Shown: positions 1 to 5,614 of the stretch, one piece after another
How the letters are laid out: each line of letters starts with the position of its first letter
Position numbering within the stretch: position 1 is the first letter of the stretch
Source: a virus
Virus record (IMG/VR): IMGVR_UViG_3300033148_006239
Location: 1 to 64,000 of that record
Length of the DNA: 64,000 nucleotides
Reading direction: 5' to 3' (one strand)
Notes under the pieces: model-generated
The model's database searches: none
What the model was told of the DNA's origin: nothing
What the model saw: the letters and a program-made list of their open reading frames with translations, nothing else
Made by a program: the position numbers and the translations under genes

Positions 1-12
1 ATTCTTTTTCAT
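1..12 (-). CDS. 5' end of a leftward gene, cut by the window edge
   Basis: Read on the minus strand, an ATG at 12-10 is preceded by GGAGGAAAAT (13-22), the same SD spelling used by the early rightward genes. Only four codons (M-K-K-N) are inside the window, so nothing can be said about function. It makes the first 2 kb a divergent intergenic region. The entire upstream region of this gene out to 485 has no C on its sense strand. Confidence 0.55.
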
Positions 13-485
13 ATTTTCCTCCAAAACATTTTAAATCCTCACTTTATCCCATCACACCCACAATCAAATCCTTTTTTTAACCTCCATCCATAAACATAAT
101 AAAACATATTAAAAAAATCAACCTTATTTAAAAAAAAATACTCTTTTTTCAACAAAAACACTAAATCTTCACAACCTTACTATTTTATCACAACTTTAAC
201 ACATAATCTTCACTAAATCTTCACATTCTATCAAAAAAAATTTTTTTTAATTTTATAAAAAATTAAAAACTCAATATAATTCAAAATACTTCCAACATCT
301 CAAACACACCCTACCACCTCTCTACATCCATCCCTCAAATAACCCTACCACCACAAACCATCCTACACTTCAAATAACCATCCCTTTATTATCTCAACAT
401 TTTATCTTAAAATTACCTACATATCAACTTTTTATCACATCTACCTCTTAATTATATCCAAATCTAATACTTACCATAAAAAATC
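1..485. other. 485-base tract with no G on the + strand
   Basis: Every base from 1 to 485 is A, C or T; the first G is at 486. C is common and runs of A and T occur, so this is not a homopolymer. Read leftward it is a C-free leader of the gene starting at 12, so that RNA could form no G-C pair. No ORF or known signal was seen apart from the SD and start at 10-22. The boundary at 486 is abrupt. An origin, a packaging signal, an unstructured leader or a base-conversion event are all possible. Confidence 0.9.
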
Positions 486-910
486 GCCGTACGAAACACG
501 ACAGAAGCGATTTCGGTCATCAATCATCTCGAATAGTTTTCTTACCATGACTCTAACCACGCCGATTGAAGCGTGATTGATTACAGTTCAGATCTCTATC
601 TATCTCTAACCAATCTCTAACCGTCGCAATCTGATCAATTCATGCCATTTCGGATTTCTGTCAATCTGATAAAAGATAGAAACTAAGAATATATTAGTTT
701 CTTGATTGAAAAAAGTACTTTTATATGAAGTTAGAACAAAAAATCATTCAAAAAGACAGAAAATAGAAATTAAATTCGTATCGTGACTAAAGAATTAATT
801 ACTTTTCTGTCAAAAAGACTGATTTTAAAACGCTTTTGTATAGGGTAGATAAAAACTATCATTTCAACAACAATTCTTTAGAAAATAATATGAATTATAT
901 GTTTCAATGC

Positions 911-1026
911 GCCGAAATGAGTCAAATGACCGCTTTTCGAGCGAAGAAATGACCGTTTTCGGCACAGAAATGATAAAAACACGTCGAAAATGACTCAAAT
1001 CCGCTCTTTTTGATCGAAAATGAACC
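911..1026 (+). repeat. Imperfect ~43-base direct repeat pair with GAAATGA iterons
   Basis: The stretch 911-955 recurs at 982-1026: both run C-G-x-CGAAA(A)TGA, then G/C-TCAAAT, then CCGCT-TTT, then CGA, then a second GAAA(A)TGA and CC. A further copy of the core lies between them. The core GAAATGA or GAAAATGA starts at 914, 946, 967, 986 and 1016. Such spaced short repeats are typical of protein-binding iterons near replication origins. A leftward frame across 864-1076 looks like a by-product of the repeat. Confidence 0.55.
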
Positions 1027-1255
1027 CAGACAGCATGAAACCAAGACTTTTGATACGAAATTGATATAAATATCAAAAATCGATCAAATTAATGGAAAAC
1101 CGTGATTAGAAGTACTGATCAAGACAAGAATCAGATATATAAAGAGCGCCGTTTGCAGTCAGATTATATATCATTTTCTGTGCTTTTACTTATACTTATC
1201 TATTCCTCTATTCTTATATAGATTATGAAGAAGTCTATGGAGGTAACTAAAGAAT

Positions 1256-1405
1256 ATGATTAGAATGATTACCTTTCAAATGACTTCCTTTCTTTTCATA
1301 TTTTTTGCGATCTCGGAGAGTTCCATTGCAAGATTTGATATATATATTACGTTTCTTTATGACCGAAGACTAATGAATGGTTTACTTCGTTTCTATCTAG
1401 ACTGA
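1256..1405 (+). CDS. Candidate 49-residue hydrophobic protein (doubtful)
   Basis: ATG at 1256, with GGAGG ending 12 bases upstream (rather far) and stop TGA at 1403. The first 20 residues are hydrophobic with Phe-rich character, like a signal or membrane segment, followed by a basic tail. No family is recognised. Codon use includes CGA and other codons unlike the downstream genes. It could equally be a chance frame in the control region. Confidence 0.2.
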   Translation: MIRMITFQMTSFLFIFFAISESSIARFDIYITFLYDRRLMNGLLRFYLD

Positions 1406-1426
1406 TTCTATTATAAATATTAAATC

Positions 1427-1483
1427 GATTCAATTTGATAAGATCATTAAATCGTTCACTATATCGATCTTATTAATTGAATC
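1427..1483. repeat. Imperfect inverted repeat
   Basis: The arm 1427-1445 (GATTCAATTTGATAAGATC) pairs with 1466-1483 (GATCTTATTAATTGAATC) apart from one small mismatch/bulge. The spacer is 20 bases. It directly follows the stop of the doubtful 1256-1405 ORF and has no T-run after it, so a protein-binding dyad or cruciform is as likely as a terminator. Confidence 0.5.
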
Positions 1484-1604
1484 AAATAATATCTAAAGAA
1501 ATAACAATTGATCAAATGACTGATAGAACCTATATCTATCTTATGATTATTTTTTTTATTTTTTTAATTCTTTTGGGAAACTGGTATTTTCTTTATTAAT
1601 CTAT

Positions 1605-1620
1605 TTTATTATATTTATAT
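1605..1620 (+). promoter_or_regulatory. Possible promoter related to the early consensus
   Basis: TTTATTATATTTATAT resembles the TTTATTATATTATAAATA element found before other early genes (4387, 5348, 6136, 9731). It lies about 360 bases upstream of the first solid rightward gene and could drive that operon. There is no GCCTATTT box ahead of it as at 5325 and 9708, so support is weaker. Confidence 0.25.
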
Positions 1621-1659
1621 TATAATTTTTATTTATTAATTTAATAAATAAAAATTATA
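1621..1659. repeat. Perfect 19-bp AT-only inverted repeat
   Basis: Arms 1621-1639 and 1641-1659 are exact reverse complements with a single T between them. No G or C is present. It overlaps the stop codon of the doubtful leftward ORF 1636-1779. The near-zero spacer suggests a DNA-level dyad (protein site or cruciform) rather than a classical terminator. Confidence 0.7.
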
Positions 1660-1779
1660 AAGAATTGGGGTTCCATATCCATCATCCCCGTTAGAGCCAA
1701 AGAAAGTGGTAGATTCGAAAGGATATCGATCTTTATATAAGAATGCTAAATCCTGTTCGGAACGTACAAGAGCCTCCAT
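1636..1779 (-). CDS. Candidate 47-residue protein (doubtful)
   Basis: The frame begins at ATG 1779, whose A overlaps the TGA of a two-codon ORF (ATG at 1787) that carries the strong SD GGAGGAGAAATATAT. The minus-strand leader also contains an 8-bp hairpin (1825-1845). The peptide has a mixed protein-like composition with a Gly/Asp-rich centre and ends inside the 19-bp palindrome. No family is recognised. The odd start arrangement and untypical codon use keep confidence low. Confidence 0.25.
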   Translation of the reverse strand: MEALVRSEQDLAFLYKDRYPFESTTFFGSNGDDGYGTPILYNFYLLN

Positions 1780-1824
1780 CAGGTCATATATATTTCTCCT
1801 CCAAAAATATTCTGGTCGGGGGAG

Positions 1825-1845
1825 GGAACTAATTCTATTAGTTCC
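1825..1845. repeat. 8-bp hairpin, loop of 5
   Basis: GGAACTAA (1825-1832) pairs exactly with TTAGTTCC (1838-1845). On the minus strand it would sit in the leader of the doubtful 1636-1779 ORF. On the plus strand it is followed by a T-rich stretch and could be a weak terminator. Confidence 0.5.
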
Positions 1846-1890
1846 TTCCTTTGATTAGTTTATTTAATATATTTCTAGTGTTTCAATATG

Positions 1891-1979
1891 GATCTCCTGA
1901 TCACAGGATCTTTTGATTCAGAAGATCGTTTAGTTCAGGAGGTCTTTATGGGAACATTAGCTTCCCATGGAGGAAAATT
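1891..1979 (+). promoter_or_regulatory. Leader 1: two hairpins before the first early gene
   Basis: An outer hairpin (GATC-CCTG at 1891-1899 with CAGGATC at 1904-1910, one bulge) is followed by ATGGGAA (1948-1954) pairing exactly with TTCCCAT (1962-1968). The SD GGAGG at 1969 abuts the stem and ATG follows at 1980. It belongs to the leader family at 2481, 2787, 3503 and 3860. It differs in carrying a small reading frame inside the second hairpin. Confidence 0.6.
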
Positions 1980-1983
1980 ATGA
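1948..1983 (+). CDS. Possible 11-residue leader peptide
   Basis: ATG at 1948 follows the SD CAGGAGG (spacing 5). It encodes M-G-T-L-A-S-H-G-G-K-L and stops with TGA at 1981-1983, overlapping the ATG (1980) of the next gene. The frame spans the whole 7-bp hairpin and the SD of that gene. Ribosomes translating it would melt the hairpin, so it could couple or attenuate downstream translation. This is inference from position only. Confidence 0.35.
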   Translation: MGTLASHGGKL

Positions 1984-2486
1984 ATGAATTACATCCGATC
2001 TTTGCATCTATTCATGAGATTGAGGATATAACATTCAATGTCTACGGCATCAAAGTCGAAGACTGTGTTATATCAGGTATCTATAACAATCTATCATTTT
2101 CATGTAAACTTTCTATTACGGATTTCCATGTCGATCTATCTCATTTTATCAATATGGACAATCATGTGAAAGTTACGGTTTCTAATAAAATTCGTACTCT
2201 TTTAGGATACGAACCTTATTATGAAGATATTTCAATGCATGAACAAGAGATCAACGACTTTCCAAAACTTTGTCAGGATTTCGCTGACCACGTCAAATCG
2301 TTATTCAAATTCGCAGAATCGAACTCTTTATCTCCTGATCAATTCAAAAGATTTAGAATTAATTATATCAAGGATTTTAAAAACTTCGATACTTTCCACG
2401 ATCTATTTTTTCACGTTGGCTACATTCTATCTGAATCTACGGAACAAGATATCATGGATCACCTTGAAGAATATTATTCAAAGTAA
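1980..2486 (+). CDS. Early protein, paralogue of the 2882-3508 product
   Basis: 168 residues, no recognised family. The N-terminal half has 'VISGIYNN-SFS', echoed as 'IVSGLYHDKPFS' in the 3930-4220 product. The last ~85 residues align by eye with the C-terminus of the 2882-3508 product: shared order M-x-E/D-x-x-x-x-D/N-FP-K, a DFAD, an FK-F-x-IN-IKD motif and a final ILSE segment. It is the first gene of the early rightward operon and has the GGAGG SD directly after a hairpin. It is likely a small early host-takeover protein, by position only. Confidence 0.8.
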   Translation: MNELHPIFASIHEIEDITFNVYGIKVEDCVISGIYNNLSFSCKLSITDFHVDLSHFINMDNHVKVTVSNKIRTLLGYEPYYEDISMHEQEINDFPKLCQDFADHVKSLFKFAESNSLSPDQFKRFRINYIKDFKNFDTFHDLFFHVGYILSESTEQDIMDHLEEYYSK

Positions 2487-2550
2487 TCAAATTCAAGCTA
2501 CTTCTAACGAGGTAGCTTCTTTGAGATTATTTAAATCTCAGGAGGAAAAT
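2481..2550 (+). promoter_or_regulatory. Leader 2: conserved box, two hairpins, SD
   Basis: The box AAGTAATCAAATTCAA (2481-2496) contains the stop codon of the gene before. Hairpin A is AAGCTAC (2495-2501) with GTAGCTT (2512-2518). Hairpin B is TGAGATT (2522-2528) with AATCTCA (2534-2540), loop ATTTA. GGAGGAAAAT follows at once. The same order recurs at 2787, 3503 and 3860 with different stem sequences, so pairing rather than sequence is conserved. Confidence 0.7.
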
Positions 2551-2790
2551 ATGAAATTAAGATCAATTAAATTCGAAAACTTATTCTTGGTCTGGTACGA
2601 ATGGAAAGAAGGTGAACATGAATTTCACGGTCTTTTCAATGGAAAACACTTCAAAACAACAACATGGGATTACGAACTCTATGACAAATTTGAATCCGAA
2701 GAAATCGATTTCTATAGCCAAGAAAGAAATGATCTACATGAACAAATTAATGAAGCGTTTGATTATTATTTTTCTAATGTTGAAAAATAA
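2551..2790 (+). CDS. Small early protein, unknown
   Basis: 79 residues starting at the ATG that follows the SD GGAGGAAAAT. The frame is open further upstream inside the previous gene, but that part is out of register with any SD. The middle reads 'EFHGLFNGKHFKTTTW', reminiscent of the 'SGLYxxKPFS' pattern in the 1980 and 3930 products. The C-terminus is acidic with aromatic residues. No known domain. Probably one more member of a diverging early gene family. Confidence 0.75.
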   Translation: MKLRSIKFENLFLVWYEWKEGEHEFHGLFNGKHFKTTTWDYELYDKFESEEIDFYSQERNDLHEQINEAFDYYFSNVEK

Positions 2791-2881
2791 TCAAGTAATT
2801 CAATTGAGATTCATAAAATATTTAAAATTATTTAAAAACATTATGGATCTCGATGGGTTTATTTAACCCTCGGAGGAAAAT
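2787..2881 (+). promoter_or_regulatory. Leader 3: conserved box, hairpins, SD
   Basis: It follows the stop of the previous gene with a variant box (AATAATCAAGTAATTCAA). An outer GAGAT/ATCTC pairing spans an AT-rich insert. The inner hairpin GGGTT (2855-2859) with AACCC (2865-2869) has loop TATTT. The SD GGAGGAAAAT starts at 2872. It keeps the architecture of leaders 2, 4 and 5. Confidence 0.6.
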
Positions 2882-3508
2882 ATGGAAACTATACATCAAA
2901 TTCTAGAACGTCAACACATTACAAAAGGCTTAGGAAATGGTTATGAAGGTGAAACAGTTAAAACTTTCTGTTTTAACGATATTTTAAACTCAATATCATT
3001 TTCACTTGCAAATGATTTAATTGGTTCAAAATATGCTGGAGAATTACTTCAACGAGCTACTGAAAATCTATCTAGCATATTTAAAGATCTTAATGTAGTC
3101 GGTGATCTAATTATTAATCGTGTTTCAAATCAAAATGAAGGATCAACTACTCTTCATACTGATGAAAAAAATATCGTAATTAATTATTCTGAATCACCAA
3201 ATTTGTTTGCGGTTCGTATGAAAATTCACGATATTGAAAAATATCACAATGAAGTTTCAATGTATCAAGATGATGTTGATAATTTCCCAAAAAATGTCAA
3301 AGACTTCGCAGATGAAGTTTTTGAAACTTGGGAACTTGCTCAGAAACATTTAACCGAACAGGAATTTAAGCAATTCCAAATTAATTTCATTAAAGATCTG
3401 GGTAGTTCAAGTACAATGTTTGATATGATGTTCGGTGTAAGGTTCATATTATCAGAAGAAGATGATAATATGATTGTTAATCAAATCAAAGAAAATTACA
3501 TCAAGTAA
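2882..3508 (+). CDS. Early protein, paralogue of the 1980-2486 product
   Basis: 208 residues, no recognised family. Its last ~100 residues resemble the C-terminus of the first early protein (shared DFAD, QFQIN-FIKDL, FDMMF and FILSEED-type motifs). The N-terminal ~100 residues differ and are Ser/Asn-rich. The start is set by GGAGGAAAAT with 2-base spacing. The two proteins probably share a C-terminal domain on different N-terminal domains, suggesting duplication within the early operon. Confidence 0.8.
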   Translation: METIHQILERQHITKGLGNGYEGETVKTFCFNDILNSISFSLANDLIGSKYAGELLQRATENLSSIFKDLNVVGDLIINRVSNQNEGSTTLHTDEKNIVINYSESPNLFAVRMKIHDIEKYHNEVSMYQDDVDNFPKNVKDFADEVFETWELAQKHLTEQEFKQFQINFIKDLGSSSTMFDMMFGVRFILSEEDDNMIVNQIKENYIK

Positions 3509-3576
3509 TCCAATTCAAATCGCTTGGTATTTATCAGGCGATTTCTTTGGGATTATTTTATCCCAGGAGGAAAAAT
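3503..3576 (+). promoter_or_regulatory. Leader 4: conserved box, two hairpins, SD
   Basis: AAGTAATCCAATTCAA (3503-3518) holds the preceding stop codon. Hairpin A is AAATCGC (3517-3523) with GCGATTT (3538-3544). Hairpin B is TGGGAT (3548-3553) with ATCCCA (3560-3565), loop TATTTT. AGGAGGAAAAAT follows directly. Stem sequences differ from leaders 2, 3 and 5 while pairing is kept. Confidence 0.7.
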
Positions 3577-3840
3577 ATGATTTTAGAATTAAAAGATACT
3601 AATGAATTTATGCGTCTAGATGATGACGATCCTATAACTGGGATTGAAGACCTATTCAATTTTTATTTAACAACACTTAATACAGATTATTCAAAATCTG
3701 TATTAAAAGATCTTAAATTCCCTTTAAATCTTTATTGGGGTTCAATTTATGATTCTTTAGAAGATGCTAAATTGAATGATCCAACTAATGAATCTGCATC
3801 GGGTTGGACAATTGATAAATTTATTGGTAACCGGCTATAG
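3577..3840 (+). CDS. Small early protein with a probably frameshifted end
   Basis: 87 residues from the ATG after AGGAGGAAAAAT. An upstream TTG start at 3547 would lie inside the leader and is rejected. No family is recognised; it is acidic at the N-terminus. The stop TAG at 3838 lies about 20 bases before the leader-5 box AAGTAACC, where sister genes have their stop codon. In another frame the sequence continues V-T-G-Y-S-N-D-G-N-L-I-K and stops exactly in that box. This suggests a one-base indel truncated or replaced the original C-terminus. Confidence 0.65.
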   Translation: MILELKDTNEFMRLDDDDPITGIEDLFNFYLTTLNTDYSKSVLKDLKFPLNLYWGSIYDSLEDAKLNDPTNESASGWTIDKFIGNRL

Positions 3841-3859
3841 CAACGATGGAAATCTAATT

Positions 3860-3929
3860 AAGTAACCAAATTCAGATCCATTCATTGTAAGTGGATCACT
3901 TTGTGGTTATTTGCCACAAGGAGGAAAAT
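3860..3929 (+). promoter_or_regulatory. Leader 5: conserved box, two hairpins, SD
   Basis: AAGTAACCAAATTCAG (3860-3875) is the box, here outside the annotated preceding gene. Hairpin A is GATCCA (3875-3880) with TGGATC (3892-3897). Hairpin B is TTGTGG (3901-3906) with CCACAA (3914-3919), loop TTATTTG. GGAGGAAAAT follows, with ATG at 3930. Confidence 0.7.
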
Positions 3930-4220
3930 ATGAAACAGGTTATTTTTCAAACACGAGATTTAGTTCTTGAGTTTCAAGAAATAGAACTCGACAACATTAT
4001 TGTTAGTGGTTTGTATCACGATAAACCATTTTCAGGTGTTATTTCACGAACAGCATTTGAAAAATTTGATTATAACAATACCTTTTCATCTAAAGAATTG
4101 GATGATCTTTTTGAAGATATTAAAAAATCAATTGATATTTATTATTTAGATGCTGAAGATGAAGATGAACCTTTATCTGATTATGTTTTAGAAATTTTTG
4201 GAGGAGAAATTGTTCAATGA
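3930..4220 (+). CDS. Small acidic early protein
   Basis: 96 residues, no recognised family. The segment 'IVSGLYHDKPFSGVIS' matches the pattern in the 1980-2486 product, so they may be related. The C-terminal third is strongly acidic. The SD-adjacent ATG at 3930 is chosen over an in-frame upstream start in the leader. The stop TGA overlaps the next gene's ATG (ATGA), implying translational coupling. Confidence 0.75.
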   Translation: MKQVIFQTRDLVLEFQEIELDNIIVSGLYHDKPFSGVISRTAFEKFDYNNTFSSKELDDLFEDIKKSIDIYYLDAEDEDEPLSDYVLEIFGGEIVQ

Positions 4221-4345
4221 TTATAAAAATAACAACTCTACCATCAAAAGATCTACCAGTATATCATCTCATTAAACGTTACCATAAAAAATCTTATCCT
4301 AAAGTGTCATTTAAAGAAATTTTACTTGAAGCTTTAAATAAGTAA
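4217..4345 (+). CDS. 42-residue basic protein
   Basis: ATG at 4217 overlaps the upstream stop by 4 bases, and the SD GGAGGA at 4200-4205 is well placed. The peptide is basic in the middle (H-L-I-K-R-Y-H-K-K) and amphipathic at the end. It ends with AAGTAATC, the same stop-context word as its neighbours. Unknown function. Too short for a domain call, but start, SD and coupling support translation. Confidence 0.6.
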   Translation: MIIKITTLPSKDLPVYHLIKRYHKKSYPKVSFKEILLEALNK

Positions 4346-4386
4346 TCTTTTAGTTGTAGAACTTAAATTTCATCTTAGAAAATCTA

Positions 4387-4404
4387 TTTATTATATTATA
4401 AATA
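4387..4404 (+). promoter_or_regulatory. Early promoter element
   Basis: TTTATTATATTATAAATA lies 30 bases before the SD of the 4435 gene. The element recurs nearly unchanged at 5348, 6136 and 9731 (+) and at 12477 and 14130 (-), each time in a gap just upstream of a gene. The GCCTATTT box seen at 5325 and 9708 is not present here. Confidence 0.55.
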
Positions 4405-4434
4405 GGTAAAAATTTCATTTTACTTGGAGGAAAT

Positions 4435-4638
4435 ATGGTTTGTCGTACAGAAAACTATGCTTTCAAACTCAAAAATGGTCAAGAAGTAAAAGCTCATTAC
4501 AGAGATTTCTTAGAAACAGAAAATGGTAAAATCTATTGCGATGATCTTGCCGAAGAACTTTGCTATGATAATAAAACAATCAAGATTAAAGATGAAAATG
4601 GTGACTTTTCAGAAGCCATTGAATTGTTTGTTTTATAA
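4435..4638 (+). CDS. 67-residue protein, unknown
   Basis: Starts 31 bases after a promoter-like element with a TTGGAGGAAAT SD. It is a small beta-rich acidic protein with three Cys residues but no zinc-ribbon spacing. The pattern 'KLKNGQEVKAHYRDF' suggests a compact beta-barrel, but no family is recognised. It heads a run of short genes continuing to 5248. Confidence 0.7.
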   Translation: MVCRTENYAFKLKNGQEVKAHYRDFLETENGKIYCDDLAEELCYDNKTIKIKDENGDFSEAIELFVL

Positions 4639-4662
4639 TTAATTTATTTCATTGGAGGAAAT

Positions 4663-4881
4663 ATGAATTTTGAATTACAATCGGCTATTAATCAACTTGA
4701 TAGTGCCGCAGAGAGCTTAAAAAGATATTCAGAAGAATTAGAAAGAACTATCAAAAGCCTTAAAGATGGTAAAAATCCAAACCCTAATACTTTGGGATTA
4801 ACAACATTCATCGGTAATCTTACATCAAATATATCAAATAAAATTGCTCTTGCAATTTGCAATCTCTGTGAGATTAAGTGA
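4663..4881 (+). CDS. 72-residue helical protein
   Basis: GGAGGAAAT SD with ATG at 4663. The first 40 residues have heptad-like Leu/Ile spacing and form a probable coiled coil, followed by a Gly/Asn/Pro turn and a second short helix. No family is recognised. The stop TGA overlaps the next ATG (TGATG). Confidence 0.7.
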   Translation: MNFELQSAINQLDSAAESLKRYSEELERTIKSLKDGKNPNPNTLGLTTFIGNLTSNISNKIALAICNLCEIK

Positions 4882-5027
4882 TGAATGATTACAATTATCA
4901 AAAACAACTTGATGAAGCTTGGGAACAACAAATCTTCTTCGAAGAAAAACGTATCAAATGTGGATGTAAAATTTGTTTAAATGAAGAATCTGAAGATCCA
5001 TGTCAAGATGTATTAGATTTATGGTAA
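4881..5027 (+). CDS. 48-residue Cys-containing protein
   Basis: The start overlaps the previous stop (TGATG at 4879-4883). The N-terminal half is a charged helix. The C-terminal half has C-G-C-K-I-C and a fourth Cys 10 residues on, which could bind one metal ion. Function unknown. No gap separates it from the genes around it. Confidence 0.6.
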   Translation: MNDYNYQKQLDEAWEQQIFFEEKRIKCGCKICLNEESEDPCQDVLDLW

Positions 5028-5041
5028 ATAAATGAGAAACT

Positions 5042-5248
5042 ATGAAAATCTTTAGAGAAGAACCTGGCAAAAATAGCTTTACAATTTCAGGATTAACTCT
5101 TGGTAAGCTTAATCTTATTAAAAGATTAATCATTTCAGCTTCTGAAAATTCTGATTCTGCTATTGTTGAAGATTTAAAATGTTTTTTAAATCAATATGAT
5201 CTAAAAAACACGAACACTTATGACGGCGACGTAAAATCAAATTCCTGA
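5042..5248 (+). CDS. 68-residue protein, unknown
   Basis: ATG at 5042 is preceded by the weak SD GAGAAACT. It contains a beta-strand start and a Leu-rich helix. No recognised family. It is the last gene before an AT-only hairpin (5251-5283) and a promoter (5300-5365), so it probably ends the preceding transcription unit. Confidence 0.6.
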   Translation: MKIFREEPGKNSFTISGLTLGKLNLIKRLIISASENSDSAIVEDLKCFLNQYDLKNTNTYDGDVKSNS

Positions 5249-5250
5249 AT

Positions 5251-5283
5251 AAAAAATTATCCTTTATAATAATATAATTTTTT
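5251..5283 (+). terminator. Probable terminator (AT-only stem)
   Basis: AAAAAATTAT (5251-5260) pairs with ATAATTTTTT (5274-5283). The second arm itself ends in a T-run. It sits between the stop at 5248 and the promoter at 5300-5365. Weak stem, but the position fits. Confidence 0.45.
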
Positions 5284-5299
5284 AATTCGTAAAACTGAT

Positions 5300-5365
5300 A
5301 ACTTTTTTTGATCTCACGAAAATCGCCTATTTACTTTAGTTTCTCAATTTATTATATTTTAAATA
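5300..5365 (+). promoter_or_regulatory. Two-part early promoter, copy 1
   Basis: AACTTTTTTT at 5300, GCCTATTTACTTT at 5325-5337 and, ten bases on, TTTATTATATTTTAAATA at 5348-5365. The copy at 9683-9748 has the same three blocks at identical spacing. The middle block could be the upstream contact and the AT block the melting region. The 5398 gene follows with its own hairpin leader. Confidence 0.6.
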
Positions 5366-5369
5366 TATA

Positions 5370-5397
5370 ACACTGTAATACGGTGTTTGGAGGAAAT
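5370..5397 (+). promoter_or_regulatory. Leader hairpin before the 5398 gene
   Basis: ACACTG (5370-5375) pairs with CGGTGT (5381-5386, one G-T pair), loop TAATA. The SD GGAGGAAAT follows after two T's. It fits the hairpin-then-SD pattern of leaders 1-5 but lacks the upstream box. Confidence 0.5.
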
Positions 5398-5526
5398 ATG
5401 AAAAATATAAACATTCAAGATCTCTTTGATGACTATGATGAAGAAGATTATGACGATTATCATTGTCAAATTACTGATCTTGACGATGATCAAATTTCAA
5501 TTGAATGTCAGCAATTAGATTATTAA
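5398..5526 (+). CDS. 42-residue acidic protein
   Basis: ATG at 5398 with the strong SD GGAGGAAAT. About 40% of the residues are Asp or Glu, with a D-D-Y-D-E-E-D-Y-D-D-Y centre and two Cys. Such very acidic small early phage proteins can mimic DNA or bind basic host proteins, but nothing specific is recognisable. It has its own promoter and leader and is followed by a 15-bp hairpin, so it may be a single-gene unit. Confidence 0.65.
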   Translation: MKNINIQDLFDDYDEEDYDDYHCQITDLDDDQISIECQQLDY

Positions 5527-5533
5527 CATTCTA

Positions 5534-5573
5534 CCTTGAAGCTTATAAGATTATAAGATTATAAGCTTCAAGG
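5534..5573 (+). terminator. 15-bp perfect hairpin, terminator or processing site
   Basis: CCTTGAAGCTTATAA (5534-5548) and TTATAAGCTTCAAGG (5559-5573) pair perfectly around a 10-base loop. The loop and inner arms form a TTATAAGA repeat. No T-run follows, so it could be an RNA-stability or processing hairpin rather than a terminator. A second small stem CCGATT/AATCGG follows at once, before the next gene's leader. Confidence 0.55.
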
Positions 5574-5614
5574 CCGATTGTTAATCGGAACCATTAATTT
5601 TATTGGAGAAAATT

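Larger units (their letters stand above)
486..1889. other. Intergenic control region, no convincing gene
   Basis: About 1.4 kb between the G-free tract and the first rightward gene. It is visibly richer in CG and GATC words than the coding DNA around it. It holds a pair of roughly 43-base imperfect direct repeats, AT-rich inverted repeats at 1427-1483 and 1621-1659, a GC-containing hairpin at 1825-1845 and two doubtful short ORFs. The mix of iteron-like repeats, AT-rich dyads and divergent flanking genes would suit a replication origin or early control region. This is inference. Confidence 0.5.

Noticed and set aside
864-1076. Leftward 70-codon frame with repeated K-R-S-x-x-S-F-R-R-like words
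   Set aside because: It lies on the iteron-like repeats and lacks an SD; the apparent protein repeat follows from the DNA repeat.
1661-1900. Foreign (organelle-like) DNA because of the different composition
   Set aside because: I could not recall a specific organelle gene that matches, and the following leader keeps the phage SD style; composition alone is not enough.
2221-2550. Upstream extension of the 2551 gene inside the first early gene
   Set aside because: The SD GGAGGAAAAT places the start at 2551 and the upstream part reads as a frame shadow of 1980-2486.
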